This document shows positions 44,156 to 61,859 of a DNA stretch of 64,000 bases, piece after piece. The translations under genes were made by a program, and so were the position numbers. Position 1 is the stretch's first letter. Each line of letters starts with the position of its first letter. The DNA comes from Acidobacteriota bacterium (GTDB lineage: Bacteria > Acidobacteriota > Terriglobia > Acidiferrales > UBA7541): contig QHYZ01000058.1 in the NCBI GenBank assembly GCA_003225295.1, positions 105,439-169,438 of the forward strand, in the 5' to 3' direction. The notes beneath the pieces were generated by a model. The model saw nothing but the letters and a program-made list of their open reading frames with translations, did no database searches and was not told the origin of the DNA.

Positions 44156-45640
44156 ATGGCAAAGGAAAAGAAGAGAACCGGAGCAAGGGTCGAGCTAGCC
44201 ATGACCACGAACTGGAGCATTGACGGAGTCAAAGACGCGCTGAGGGCGAAGAAAATCTCGGCGCGCGAGCTGGCTGCAGATTTTTATAAGCGCATCGAAT
44301 CGCGGAATCCTCAGCTGAACGCTTTTCTGACGCTGTCGCCGGAACGGGCCCGCAGGCAAACGGACAGAATCGATGCGTTGGTGGCGGAAGGAAAGCCGCT
44401 CCCGCCGCTGGCCGGCGTGCCCGTGGCTGTCAAGGACGTCATCAGTACGCGCGGGATAAAGACGACGTGTGGCTCGAAGGTCTTAGAGAACTATGTTCCG
44501 CCGTACGATGCGACCGCGGTTGAGCGGCTGGAAGCAGCCGGCGCGGTCATCCTGGGCAAGACCAACTGCGACGAGTTTGCCATGGGAAGCTCGAATGAAA
44601 ACTCAGCCTATGGGCCGGTGAAGAACCCGCTCGTCGAAGATCGCGTGCCGGGAGGATCGAGCGGAGGCTCGGCAGCGGCGGTGGCTGCCGGTCTAGCCGT
44701 AGCATCACTGGGGACAGATACGGGTGGTTCCATTCGACAGCCGGGATCGTTTTGTGGAATCCCTGCGATGATGGGGAGCTATGGCCGCGTTTCGCGGTAT
44801 GGACTCATCGCGTTTGCGTCCTCACTGGACCGCATCGGCCCATTGGCGCGCAACGTGAAAGACGCCGCGGCCATCCTGCAAATCATCGCCGGGCGCGACC
44901 CGCAGGATTCGACTTCGACGACCGTGCCGGTTCCCGATTACCGGGAGGAACTTGGGAAGCCCGTGAAGGGGCTGCGGCTGGGCATCCCCAAGGAGTATTT
45001 CGCCGAAGGCATGGATGCGGGAGTGCGGAAGAAAATTGAGGCCGGCGTCGAAGTTTTCAGGAAACTGGGATGCTCATTGGTCGAAATTCACATGCCGCAT
45101 ACGGATTACGCCATCGCGGCGTACTACATCATCGCCACCGCGGAAGCCAGTTCCAACCTGGCGCGATACGACGGCGTGCGCTACGGATTGCGCGTGGATG
45201 ACGATTCCCTGCTCGCTATGTATCGCAAGACGCGGGGTGCCGGATTTGGCGCGGAAGTAAAACGCCGCATCGTTCTCGGCACATATGTGCTCTCGGCGGG
45301 TTACTACGACGCCTATTACTTGAAAGGGCAGAAGGTTCGAGCGCTGATCGCCCAGGATTTCCGCGATGCGTTTACCAAGGTGGATGCCATTCTGACGCCA
45401 ACTTCTCCGGTACCGGCGTTCAAATTGGGAGAGCGTACGGACGATCCACTCCAGATGTATCTTGCTGATATATATACAGTTACAGGATCGTTGGCGGGAG
45501 TCCCGGGGATCTCCGTTCCTTGCGGCATGATCGAGGGAAAGCTGCCCGTGGGCCTGCAAATCTTTGGGGCGCCATTTGCGGAGACGCGCGTCCTGCAACT
45601 GGCTTATGCGCTGGAGCAGGCTGGGGGAGCGGCCCTCTGA
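44156..45640 (+). CDS. gatA: Aspartyl/glutamyl-tRNA amidotransferase subunit A
   Basis: Amidase subunit that releases ammonia from glutamine for the GatCAB reaction. The 494-residue protein has the Ser-cisSer-Lys set: Lys 93 in GVPVAVKDVI, Ser 168 in VPGGSSGGSAA, and nucleophile Ser 192 in GTDTGGSIRQP. The C-terminal half carries ILTPTSPVPAF and the closing LPVGLQIFGAPFAETRVLQL. Two starts are possible: ATG 44156, or ATG 44201 (TTNWSIDGVKDALRAKKISA), which fits usual family length better. It follows gatC after 153 bp and is probably cotranscribed. Confidence 0.95.
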   Translation: MAKEKKRTGARVELAMTTNWSIDGVKDALRAKKISARELAADFYKRIESRNPQLNAFLTLSPERARRQTDRIDALVAEGKPLPPLAGVPVAVKDVISTRGIKTTCGSKVLENYVPPYDATAVERLEAAGAVILGKTNCDEFAMGSSNENSAYGPVKNPLVEDRVPGGSSGGSAAAVAAGLAVASLGTDTGGSIRQPGSFCGIPAMMGSYGRVSRYGLIAFASSLDRIGPLARNVKDAAAILQIIAGRDPQDSTSTTVPVPDYREELGKPVKGLRLGIPKEYFAEGMDAGVRKKIEAGVEVFRKLGCSLVEIHMPHTDYAIAAYYIIATAEASSNLARYDGVRYGLRVDDDSLLAMYRKTRGAGFGAEVKRRIVLGTYVLSAGYYDAYYLKGQKVRALIAQDFRDAFTKVDAILTPTSPVPAFKLGERTDDPLQMYLADIYTVTGSLAGVPGISVPCGMIEGKLPVGLQIFGAPFAETRVLQLAYALEQAGGAAL

Positions 45641-46220
45641 TTCCTTTCCGCGCGGATGGGATGAGCCCGTTCATGATCCGATGATGATCGCGGAAAGCAC
45701 TCGTCCTCGGGCAGGAAGGCGCCCCGTGCCGCTCGAACCCCAGATGATCTGCGAAAGGACGGGATGCCGGTGGAATTGCGTGAAGTGCAGGAGCCTACGC
45801 TGGCATTTATCGAAGTGACCAAAGGCGGCGGCGCCTCCACAAAGGGAGTATGCCGCATCGTTTATGGGGACCGGAACGCGTAGGAGTGGCTTCAATTCTA
45901 TCGCCTGGCATGAAATACTGCACACGAAGCAGATGCGAGAGATTGCCGTAACCCTACCGAAAACCGTAACAAGTTTGCATAAGTAGAACATTTTTACCAT
46001 TCGCCGGCCTTTGCTTTCCCTTCGTACTATCTGTCCGCACAGCGATAAAGCGTGGAAAAATGCCTGTTTTATCAGGCTTTAGAGAGAAAGTACTAGACGG
46101 ATGGTTTTTCCGAGACGGAACGGAACGACTATTGCTCTAGAAACAGTGCAGCGCATACGATGTCTACAGCATCAAAACGAAGTGTAGAAAAAAGTTAGAG
46201 CGGTGCAGAGGAGCTGGGCC
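45641..46220. other. Long intergenic region, mostly empty
   Basis: A 580-bp stretch after gatA. Apart from a weak 39-codon frame (45764-45883) I see a short stem (GCCTG-TTTTAT-CAGGC, 46062-46077) with only three T's behind it. No motif of a known riboswitch fits, and no RNA gene is evident. The right end is AT-rich and may hold the promoter of the gene at 46221. Confidence 0.4.
45764..45883 (+). CDS. Possible 39-residue small protein
   Basis: An ATG with AAGGA six bases upstream opens a short frame reading MPVELREVQEPTLAFIEVTK and ending YGDRNA. Composition is reasonable, but the length is too small to judge and no family is known. Treat it as a candidate only. Confidence 0.25.
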   Translation: MPVELREVQEPTLAFIEVTKGGGASTKGVCRIVYGDRNA

Positions 46221-46439
46221 ATGGTCACCGTGAAGTCGAGCCAAAAAATCTTCACCGATTCGGAAGTCGCCAGCTTGACGGGTATTTGCGTCGAGCATGT
46301 GCACAACTTTGCCAAGAGCCGCCATTTGGGCTTCATCGCGCGGGCCGCGGAAGCGGCTGGCATCAGCGCCGATCAATGGCTGTTCACGCTTTCAGATCTG
46401 ATGGTTTTGGTGACCCTGTTTCCGAAATGCACGCACTAA
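46221..46439 (+). CDS. Small helix-turn-helix-like protein
   Basis: A 72-residue protein resembling a MerR/excisionase-type DNA-binding domain: KIFTDSEVASLTGICVEHVH followed by FAKSRHLGFIARAAEAAGIS, the pattern of a helix-turn-helix with a short wing. The C-terminal part (WLFTLSDLMVLVTLF) is hydrophobic and could pack in a dimer. The ATG has GGAG upstream; the frame extends six codons further. The gene ends in a strong terminator hairpin. It stands alone, and I do not know its target. Confidence 0.6.
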   Translation: MVTVKSSQKIFTDSEVASLTGICVEHVHNFAKSRHLGFIARAAEAAGISADQWLFTLSDLMVLVTLFPKCTH

Positions 46440-46465
46440 AGCATTAGAATTAAACGGACTTTTTC

Positions 46466-46500
46466 ATGGCTCCCTGGCCTGGCCAGGGAGCCATTTGTGT
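46466..46500 (+). terminator. Intrinsic terminator after the small HTH gene
   Basis: ATGGCTCCCTGGCC (46466-46479) is an exact inverted copy of GGCCAGGGAGCCAT (46481-46494) with a single central base; in RNA the inner pairs open to a loop. TTGTGTT follows, a weak T-run. It lies 27 bp after the stop of the small HTH gene. Confidence 0.75.
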
Positions 46501-46612
46501 TCCTGGGGAGTCCAAACGGCAGGTTGCAGGTCCGCCAGGCGCGGGAGTATGCTCGCCACAGGGACAAAAACCGGGCAGTCTCGCACGCTTGGCACATCAT
46601 AGGATAAGGTCC

Positions 46613-47620
46613 ATGGGATCACCCAGAATCGCGCTTGTCTATTGTGCCTTCCTGGCAAGCTGGGCCGGCTCACTTGCGTACTCCCGGTCGGCAGGCCGTA
46701 CTTCAACGAAACAACAGCAGCCCACCGCAGAGAGGCAAGCCAGCAGCAGCGTTGGGCAGGCGGGAGTGCCTGCTTTGCCGCGAGCAAAGAAGCTGGTGCT
46801 GAAGGACGGAAGCTTTCAACTGGTCCGGGATTATCAGCGGCAGGGAGAACGAGTTCGCTACATGAGCGCGGAGCGGGGTGATTGGGAGGAGATCCCCGCC
46901 GCGATGGTGGATTGGGAGGCCACGTCGCGGGCTGCGGCAGAGGAAAAAAGCGAACAGGATGCTCTGGCCAAAAAGATCCACGCGCAGGAGCAAGCCCAGA
47001 AAATTGAGACGGTTATGGACGTGGACGCGAGCCTGCAGGTGGCACCCGGTGTCTTCCTGCCGCCTGGAGAGGGGATGTTTCTCATCGACGGCAAATCCGT
47101 GAAGCCTCTCGAACAAGTGGGCTCCGAGATCAGGACGGACAAAAAGCAGTATCTGAAGCAGGTGCTTTCGCCCATTCCCATCGTTCCCAGCAAGCAAAAC
47201 GTACAAATTCCCGGAACCAGGGCCAGCATCCGGGTAACGGATGGACAAGCGGAATTCTATTTGCGCGAGGCACCACCGGATCCGGAGCGCACTACGCCCA
47301 TCGTGAAAAGCAGTCGGCCGGGCGAATCCGGGCCGGAAGTGGAGCTCGTGCGGGCGACCGTTAAGGGCCACACGCGTCAGTTGGAATCGATCAAGAAACT
47401 TTTCGGAGAACAGCTAGAGGAAAAGCGCGATACGATTTCGATCCAAAGATGGGAAATTGCGCCCACCGTCTTTCGCTTCACCTTGAGCGGGCCCCTGCCA
47501 CCCGGCGAATATGCGCTGGCGGAGATACTGCCTGATGGAATGAACCTCTTCGTCTGGGATTTTGGGGTGGACCCGGCCACGAGCGCCAAGCCGACGGCGC
47601 CACTAAAGAAAAAAAACTAA
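46613..47620 (+). CDS. Exported protein of unknown function
   Basis: A 335-residue protein with an N-terminal signal segment (RIALVYCAFLASWAGSLAYS). A Gln/Ser-rich spacer is followed by conserved-looking blocks KKLVLKDGSFQLVRDYQRQG, GVFLPPGEGMFLIDGKSVK and PLPPGEYALAEILPDGMNLF. The opening of the body (LVLKDGSFQLV) resembles proteins common in Acidobacteria that bind envelope components, but I cannot name a family. The ATG at 46613 (AAGGT upstream) is preferred over the frame start at 46466, which lies inside the terminator of the previous gene. Confidence 0.7.
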   Translation: MGSPRIALVYCAFLASWAGSLAYSRSAGRTSTKQQQPTAERQASSSVGQAGVPALPRAKKLVLKDGSFQLVRDYQRQGERVRYMSAERGDWEEIPAAMVDWEATSRAAAEEKSEQDALAKKIHAQEQAQKIETVMDVDASLQVAPGVFLPPGEGMFLIDGKSVKPLEQVGSEIRTDKKQYLKQVLSPIPIVPSKQNVQIPGTRASIRVTDGQAEFYLREAPPDPERTTPIVKSSRPGESGPEVELVRATVKGHTRQLESIKKLFGEQLEEKRDTISIQRWEIAPTVFRFTLSGPLPPGEYALAEILPDGMNLFVWDFGVDPATSAKPTAPLKKKN

Positions 47621-47660
47621 CTGCTGCCATCGACTGCGCCGAGTGAAATGGAGAAAGAAT

Positions 47661-50309
47661 CTACATGCGCCGCGTTTCCACCGGAGCCGCGGACAGAACT
47701 TTCCTCAGAAGAGCCAGCACGTCTGATATGCGGAAGGGTTTTTGGAGACAGCAGGGCTCGGCAGTTCCCTCGGTAACTTCAACCAAGTCGCCGGTCATAT
47801 AGATGAGCGCAGGTTTTTGCGACCCCGCGGCCCTGAGGATGCGGCTGGCGGCGTCGCGACCATTGACCATGAAGCCGCCGGAGGAAAGATTGAGGTCACA
47901 AAGAAACACGTCATAACTGAAGCGCCCTAGATGAGCCAGAGCTTGGTCGGTGGTCGCGGCACAATCCACGCGCAGACCCCGAGCAGAGAGGCCTTCCTGA
48001 AGAAGCATGCGCAGACTCTCTTCATCGTCGAGAACGAGTACCGCGCGGCCCACAAGAAGATCGGTCTCCGGTCGAACCGCCTCTGAAGAGGCGGCCCCGG
48101 TTTGGGAAGGTGCGGGAAGTGCGTCGGGATGCTGGTCGGGCGCGGCCGGGAGATAGATGGTAAAGGCCGAGCCGCCGGCGGGAAGTGTTTCGGCCTCGAT
48201 GTTCCCTCCGTGCTCGCGAATGATGGACATGCAGATGCTGAGCCCCAGGCCGGTGCCGCCCCCGGGACGCTTGGTGGTGTAAAAGGGATCGAAGATGCGG
48301 GGAAGTGCTTCGGGGCGGACGCCCACGCCGTCATCCTGAACGGTGATGGTAATTTGCTTACCGGTGCGGCCCGCACGAATCTGGATTCGGCCGTGGTCAC
48401 GAACTTCGCGGATGGCCTGCTCGGCGTTGGTAACCAGGTTCAGAAAGACCTGAATAAGCTGGTTGGCGTCCCCGATGATGCCGGGAAGATCGGCCTGGGG
48501 ATGAAAATCTAGTTCGATATTGTTGCGGCGTAAAGAATGCTCTTGCAACTGGAGAGTGCGATCGAGAAGGTTATTAAGGTCCAGGGGCTTTTTGTGCGGC
48601 GAAGCGGGACGTGAGAATTCCAGAAGATTCTGGACGATGCGCGCGGCGCGGCGGGCTTGCCGGTGGGTCAGTTCCAGTTGGTGCTTGGTGGAATCATCGG
48701 CTCCTGGGCGATCGCGGAGAAGCTCGGTAACGCCCAGGATGGCAGTAAGGGGATTATTCAGCTCATGGGCGACGCCGGCAAGCATCTGCCCCATGGCAGC
48801 AAGTTTCTCGGCCTGAATGAGCTGTTCTTCCAGACGCTTGAGATCGGTAACGTCGCGGCCGGAGAGAACCACGCCCTCGATATGGCCCTGTTCATCGGAT
48901 AAAGGACTGAAATTGAAGCGAATCCGGCGCCACTCTCCCAACTTGTGGCGCGCGCGAATTTCCATAGACGCGAAGGTCTGCTTGCCGTTGATGAGGTTTT
49001 TGTACAGCGCGAGGAGAGCGGGCAAGTCCTCAGGATGGGTGCGGTCGCCAAATTCCATGTGCTGCGCGTCTTCGACGTCGTAACCGAGCACCTCTCGGCA
49101 ACGAGGGCTGACAAATGTGTAATGGGCTGCCGTATCAAGCACCAGGATGAGATCGGGGAAGCTGTCGACCAGGCGGCGGGCAAATTCCTGCTGCTGATGG
49201 AGGCGGCGTTCCATCTCACGGCGCTCGGTGATGTCCATGAGCGCACCCTGATAGCGCACCACGCGTCCGGCATTGTCGCGAACGGCCGCAGCGGTATTCA
49301 GGCACACGATGGAAGTGCCGTCCTTGCAAATCAGGGTGATCTCCCGGCCCTGGATCATGGGCTGACGGTCGACCTCGGCCTGAACGATCTTTCGTTCTGC
49401 CTGGTCCACGAAGACTTCGGCAACTCGTTTCTTCACCAATTCTTCCCTGGAATCGTAGCCCAGCATGCGCACCAGCGCAGGATTGACGTCCACAATGGTC
49501 CCGTCCGGGGTGGTGATGTAGATGCCTTCTTGGAGCGTTTCGAAGAGTTCCGTAAAGCGGGCTTCGTTCTTGCGCAGTGCGGTGACGTCGCGCCCCAAAA
49601 CGGTAATGCCGTGGATTTCGCCGTCGCGCATCATGGCATGGGCGACACAATCGAAGTAAAAGAGCGTCGCTTCTGCCTTCAGCCGCACCTGAACAACACC
49701 GGACCATTGGCGGTGTTCCATGAACCGGGGCATGGCGCGCCGCAAAAGCTCGGATCCCTCCTCGCCGCCCTCCTCCAAGAAATCAGTGATGGGCTTGCCG
49801 ATAATTTGCTGGAAGGGCAGGCCCACGAGATCGGAAAAACTGCGGTTGACGGCTCGAATCTGTCCCTCCAGCGTAAGGGCCAGCAGAACGTCATCGAAAG
49901 AGTCGATCAGGTCACGATAGCCCTGCTGAGACCGAGAGATGATCTCGAATAGCTGTCCGAGCTGTTTTTCGCTGGGAGGGGCCTCCGCGCGCTGCTCCAG
50001 CCCGCGCATCAGGCCACGCATTTCGGAGAGCTCCTGTGTCTTCTTCCACGTGTATAGGCCGAAGAGAATGATGAGCAAGACGAGAAAGACCGGCAATTTC
50101 TCGAAGCCGTGCGCCAGAGAGCGGACGGAGTCCCAAGACGTCCAGGCGTAAGCCAGCGCCAGGAGAAAGAGAACACCGCGGGTGAGCCACCAGAGTTCGC
50201 TCTGCCGCTTTTCGAAGTGCTCGAAGCGCGAGGAGATGACGGAACGCGGGATGCTGCCTGTTGAAGAGTCTGCGGTGCTGCGGCGGGTGCTGTGGTTTTC
50301 GTCGAGCAT
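47661..50309 (-). CDS. Hybrid sensor histidine kinase with PAS domains and C-terminal receiver
   Basis: An 882-residue membrane kinase. Two helices span about residues 43-57 and 74-88, and three PAS domains follow (around 130-250, 255-370 and 380-500). The HisKA box GVAHELNNPL has phospho-acceptor His 515. The ATPase has NLVTNAEQAI (N box), VQDDGVGVRP (G1) and GGGTGLGLSI (G2). A REC domain near the end has phospho-acceptor Asp 805 in VFLCDLNLSS and Lys in LQKPFRISDV. The hybrid layout implies intramolecular phosphotransfer. No response regulator gene is adjacent. The ATG at 50309 has no strong Shine-Dalgarno. Confidence 0.93.
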   Translation of the reverse strand: MLDENHSTRRSTADSSTGSIPRSVISSRFEHFEKRQSELWWLTRGVLFLLALAYAWTSWDSVRSLAHGFEKLPVFLVLLIILFGLYTWKKTQELSEMRGLMRGLEQRAEAPPSEKQLGQLFEIISRSQQGYRDLIDSFDDVLLALTLEGQIRAVNRSFSDLVGLPFQQIIGKPITDFLEEGGEEGSELLRRAMPRFMEHRQWSGVVQVRLKAEATLFYFDCVAHAMMRDGEIHGITVLGRDVTALRKNEARFTELFETLQEGIYITTPDGTIVDVNPALVRMLGYDSREELVKKRVAEVFVDQAERKIVQAEVDRQPMIQGREITLICKDGTSIVCLNTAAAVRDNAGRVVRYQGALMDITERREMERRLHQQQEFARRLVDSFPDLILVLDTAAHYTFVSPRCREVLGYDVEDAQHMEFGDRTHPEDLPALLALYKNLINGKQTFASMEIRARHKLGEWRRIRFNFSPLSDEQGHIEGVVLSGRDVTDLKRLEEQLIQAEKLAAMGQMLAGVAHELNNPLTAILGVTELLRDRPGADDSTKHQLELTHRQARRAARIVQNLLEFSRPASPHKKPLDLNNLLDRTLQLQEHSLRRNNIELDFHPQADLPGIIGDANQLIQVFLNLVTNAEQAIREVRDHGRIQIRAGRTGKQITITVQDDGVGVRPEALPRIFDPFYTTKRPGGGTGLGLSICMSIIREHGGNIEAETLPAGGSAFTIYLPAAPDQHPDALPAPSQTGAASSEAVRPETDLLVGRAVLVLDDEESLRMLLQEGLSARGLRVDCAATTDQALAHLGRFSYDVFLCDLNLSSGGFMVNGRDAASRILRAAGSQKPALIYMTGDLVEVTEGTAEPCCLQKPFRISDVLALLRKVLSAAPVETRRM

Positions 50310-50449
50310 AAACGTAGGCAGGACCTGCCGAATCAGGAATCGCCACGCATAGATACGACTCTATTGTAGGAACTCCGACCGGATTTCAGCAATCAAAGCG
50401 GACACGGGAAGTTCCTGAAGGACAACTCGACGGGTGGCCTCGAAGCAAG

Positions 50450-50480
50450 AGCGGCGTCCCGGGGTTCCCGGGACGCCGCT
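50450..50480. terminator. Hairpin after rpoC with a 14-bp stem
   Basis: AGCGGCGTCCCGGG (50450-50463) pairs with CCCGGGACGCCGCT (50467-50480) around GTT. It lies 44 bp after the rpoC stop, between rpoC and the kinase gene. T-runs are weak on both sides. Arm sequence is shared with the terminator at 33874-33917. Confidence 0.65.
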
Positions 50481-50524
50481 TGATGCGGTCTTTCGATGCG
50501 CTCCAGAACCGGCCCACAGCAGCT

Positions 50525-54727
<4,203 letters not shown>

Positions 54728-54844
54728 GGTTGTTTCCTCCCTCCCCAGCTTTCGCCGGGGCCGCGGTCCGGTGACTTCGACTGAAGTACACCGCACCGGC
54801 TGAGAACCCCACTACCGAAACTACAAACTCGACTTGCTTGCCAA

Positions 54845-54872
54845 GTAGGGGCGCAGCCTGCCGCGTCCCTAC
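54845..54872 (-). promoter_or_regulatory. Hairpin in the rpoB-rpoC spacer
   Basis: GTAGGGGCGC (54845-54854) pairs with GCGTCCCTAC (54863-54872), ten base pairs including one G-T, around an 8-nt loop. It is the only notable structure in the 160-bp gap; without a T-run it suggests RNA processing or a small palindromic repeat rather than termination. Confidence 0.45.
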
Positions 54873-54887
54873 CAAGATCATCCCCGC

Positions 54888-59321
<4,434 letters not shown>

Positions 59322-59429
59322 GCGTGATCTACCTCATCCCTTTTGGGCAGAGAACGGAGAAACGGACGAAGGACACAGCACCGCGTCGCGAAACGACCTG
59401 CCCGGGATCGCTCGACACACGGCTGCGGG

Positions 59430-59446
59430 GGGCCCAAAAAGGGCCC
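59430..59446 (-). promoter_or_regulatory. Hairpin in the rplL-rpoB spacer
   Basis: GGGCCC-AAAAA-GGGCCC (minus strand: GGGCCC-TTTTT-GGGCCC) forms a 6-bp all-GC stem in the 268-bp gap. In E. coli this gap holds an attenuator and an RNase III site that lower rpoBC relative to rplJL; a similar job is possible here. Confidence 0.45.
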
Positions 59447-59589
59447 GTGGCTCTGTAACCAGTACCGGTCTGGACTTGCGTACGTGAATTCCTTTGACGC
59501 GGTCCGCCCGCTTGCGCCGCGCCGCCGCACGAAAAACCGTACCGCCAAACAAGTTCGCTGCTGGCCGCCGCCTGGCGGGGGCCAGCAAA

Positions 59590-59970
59590 CTACTTGATCT
59601 CGACTTTGGCGCCGGCCTCTTCGAACTTCTTCTTGATCGAGGCTGCTTCGTCCTTATTGACGCCTTCCTTGACGGTCTTCGGAGCGCCATCCACCAGGTC
59701 CTTGGCTTCTTTGAGGCCCAGGCTGGTGACTTCGCGGACCGCTTTAATGACGTTGATCTTGTTGCCACCAACGTCGGTGAGCACGACGGAGAATTCCGTC
59801 TTCTCTTCCGCCGGTGCCGCACCACCGGCGGCCGCCCCGCCGCCGGCCGCCACAACGGTGGCCGCCGCCGCAGAGACGCCGAAGGTTTCTTCCATCTTCT
59901 TCACCAGGTCGGACGCTTCCAGCAGCGTGAGCCCCTTGATTTCTTCCAGGATCGTATCGACTTTCGACAT
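59590..59970 (-). CDS. rplL: 50S ribosomal protein L7/L12
   Basis: Stalk protein of the large subunit that recruits translation GTPases. The 126-residue sequence has the N-terminal dimer region ([20 protein letters not shown]), an Ala/Gly-rich hinge (about 35-55) and the compact C-terminal domain ([40 protein letters not shown]). The ATG at 59970 has GAGGAGAAG upstream; the frame start at 59991 adds seven residues. It follows rplJ by 36 bp. Confidence 0.97.
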   Translation of the reverse strand: MSKVDTILEEIKGLTLLEASDLVKKMEETFGVSAAAATVVAAGGGAAAGGAAPAEEKTEFSVVLTDVGGNKINVIKAVREVTSLGLKEAKDLVDGAPKTVKEGVNKDEAASIKKKFEEAGAKVEIK

Positions 59971-60006
59971 GACTCTTTCTTCTCCTCTCAATTCTAGAAA
60001 TTAAAC

Positions 60007-60585
60007 TTACTGGGCCGCTTCGGGAACCGGTTCAGCACGTGGTGCCCGACCAGCCTCGCCGGACGCAAACTTGTTGGCCTTGATGGCTTCGCTGACGGTC
60101 ACCGCCAGGTTACGCGGCAAGGCGTTCAGAGCCATGGCGATGCGCTGCGCCGGAGCGTTCAGCAGGAACATGATCTTGCTGATCAACTCCTCCTTCGACG
60201 GGAGATTGGCAAGCTGTTGAATCTCGGCGATGGAAATCACGCGGCCTTCGACCACTCCGGACTTGAACTGAAACGCCGGGACGTCTTTGGCCACCTTGGT
60301 GAGCGCCTTGGCCAGCGCCACCGGATCGGCCGCGGTGTAGGCGATCGAATTCGTTCCCCTCAGGTTCTTGAGCAGGTTCTCGGCGAGGGTGCCCGCGCCG
60401 GCACGCTCCGCGAGGGTGTTCTTCACCACCTTGTACTTGCCGCCCGCGGCCTGCACGGCGCGGCGCAGCTTGGTGTCGTCTTCGACGGTGATGCCTTGAA
60501 AGGTCGAGAGAATGACCGTCGATACTTTGGCAAGCTCGGTTTTGAGCTTGTCGAGATCCTGCTGTTTTTCACTGCGCTTCTTCAT
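60007..60585 (-). CDS. rplJ: 50S ribosomal protein L10
   Basis: Binds 23S rRNA and anchors the L7/L12 dimers in the stalk. The 192 residues include VILSTFQGITVEDDTKLRRA, KYKVVKNTLAERA and LLNAPAQRIAMALNALPRNL. The C-terminal 25 residues (GEAGRAPRAEPVPEAAQ) form a low-complexity extension beyond the usual end. GGAG precedes the ATG. Only 30 bp separate it from rplA, too short for the L10-binding leader seen in E. coli. Confidence 0.96.
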   Translation of the reverse strand: MKKRSEKQQDLDKLKTELAKVSTVILSTFQGITVEDDTKLRRAVQAAGGKYKVVKNTLAERAGAGTLAENLLKNLRGTNSIAYTAADPVALAKALTKVAKDVPAFQFKSGVVEGRVISIAEIQQLANLPSKEELISKIMFLLNAPAQRIAMALNALPRNLAVTVSEAIKANKFASGEAGRAPRAEPVPEAAQ

Positions 60586-60615
60586 CGTTTCGCTCCGCTG
60601 GCTTGGTTTGCTCGA

Positions 60616-61326
60616 CTACGCGGCGGCGGCCATCGCTTCTACGTCGGCCAAGTCAATGGTGATGCCCGGACCCATGGTCGAAGTCATGGTGATTTTCTTG
60701 ACGTATTTGCCCTTGGCTGCGGCAGGCTTGGCTTTCACCACCGCCTCAATGACCGCTTGGGCGTTCTCGGCCAGCTTCGCGCCGTCAAACTGAATTTTGC
60801 CGATCGGACAGTGCACGATACCAGCCTTGTCGACACGGAATTCCACTTTGCCAGCCTTTACTTCCTTGATCGCCTTGGCGACCTCGAAGGTGACCGTACC
60901 GGTCTTGGGGTTGGGCATCAGCCCGCGCGGGCCGAGCACCTTACCCAGCTTTCCGGCGGAGCGCATCATGTCCGGCGTGGCGATCACCGCGTCGTAATCC
61001 GTCCAGCCTTCCATGATTTTCTGCACGATTTCGTCGCCGCCAACGAAGTCCGCCCCGGCTTCCTGCGCTTCGCGAACCTTGTCACCGCCGGCAATCACCA
61101 GCACGCGAACGCTCTTGCCAAGTCCGTTGGGCAAACCCACGGTGCCGCGCACGACCTGGTCGGAATGTTTGGGATCAACGCCCAAATTGATGGCCAGCTC
61201 GACGGTTTCGTTGAATTTCGTGTGATGCGTCTTCTTCAGAAGTTCGGCCGCCTCTCGGAGCTTATAGGGGCGCAGTTGTACCAACTTACGCGCTTTCTCC
61301 ACGTTCTTGCCTGATTTCTTTGCCAT
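60616..61326 (-). CDS. rplA: 50S ribosomal protein L1
   Basis: Ribosomal protein at the E-site side of the 50S subunit, also a translational repressor in many bacteria. The 236-residue protein matches well: [60 protein letters not shown] and the closing [22 protein letters not shown] precedes the ATG. It lies 67 bp after rplK and 30 bp before rplJ. Confidence 0.97.
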   Translation of the reverse strand: MAKKSGKNVEKARKLVQLRPYKLREAAELLKKTHHTKFNETVELAINLGVDPKHSDQVVRGTVGLPNGLGKSVRVLVIAGGDKVREAQEAGADFVGGDEIVQKIMEGWTDYDAVIATPDMMRSAGKLGKVLGPRGLMPNPKTGTVTFEVAKAIKEVKAGKVEFRVDKAGIVHCPIGKIQFDGAKLAENAQAVIEAVVKAKPAAAKGKYVKKITMTSTMGPGITIDLADVEAMAAAA

Positions 61327-61393
61327 TGCTGCTACTCCTTTACCCCCAACCCGCCATGCGGGTGAGGGGTGCGATCGCGTAGCGCCCGAACTT

Positions 61394-61825
61394 CTAGGCT
61401 TCCACGACTTCCAGGCCCATATTGCGCGCCGTACCCATTACCGTGCGCACTGCGGAGTCCAGATTGGTGGTGTTGAGATCGACAAGCTTGATCTTGGCAA
61501 TTTCCTCGACTTGCTTTCTTGTAACTTTGCCGACTTTGTTGCGGTTCGGTTCGGCGGAACCCTTGGCGATGTTGGCGGCGCGCTTCAGCAGGACCGAAGC
61601 CGGCGGCGTCTTCAGGATGAAGGTGAAGGTACGGTCGGTGTAGACCGTCACGAGCACGGGGAAAATCATCCCGTCCGGCTCCTTGGAAGTCTTGGCGTTG
61701 AACTGCTTGCAGAAATCCATGATGTTCAGGCCGTGCGGGCCGAGTGCGGTGCCGACCGGTGGCGCCGGAGTGGCCTTCCCCGCGGTCAGTTGCAGCTTGA
61801 TGGTTGTTTGAATCTTCTTTGCCAT
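61394..61825 (-). CDS. rplK: 50S ribosomal protein L11
   Basis: Large-subunit protein of the GTPase centre, binding 23S rRNA around position 1070. The 143 residues include [35 protein letters not shown] and the C-terminal [24 protein letters not shown] precedes the ATG. It follows nusG by 34 bp in the classical nusG-rplK-rplA order. Confidence 0.98.
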   Translation of the reverse strand: MAKKIQTTIKLQLTAGKATPAPPVGTALGPHGLNIMDFCKQFNAKTSKEPDGMIFPVLVTVYTDRTFTFILKTPPASVLLKRAANIAKGSAEPNRNKVGKVTRKQVEEIAKIKLVDLNTTNLDSAVRTVMGTARNMGLEVVEA

Positions 61826-61859
61826 GTGCTTACCTCAAATCTCTTTTACCGCGATTTTG

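Noticed and set aside
46021..46140. Possible riboswitch or c-di-GMP sensing RNA
   Set aside because: Only a 5-bp stem is visible; none of the conserved GEMM or other riboswitch core sequences is present.
59334..59855. 173-codon minus-strand frame across the rplL-rpoB gap
   Set aside because: It overlaps rplL in another frame and is Arg/Ser/Pro-rich without motifs.
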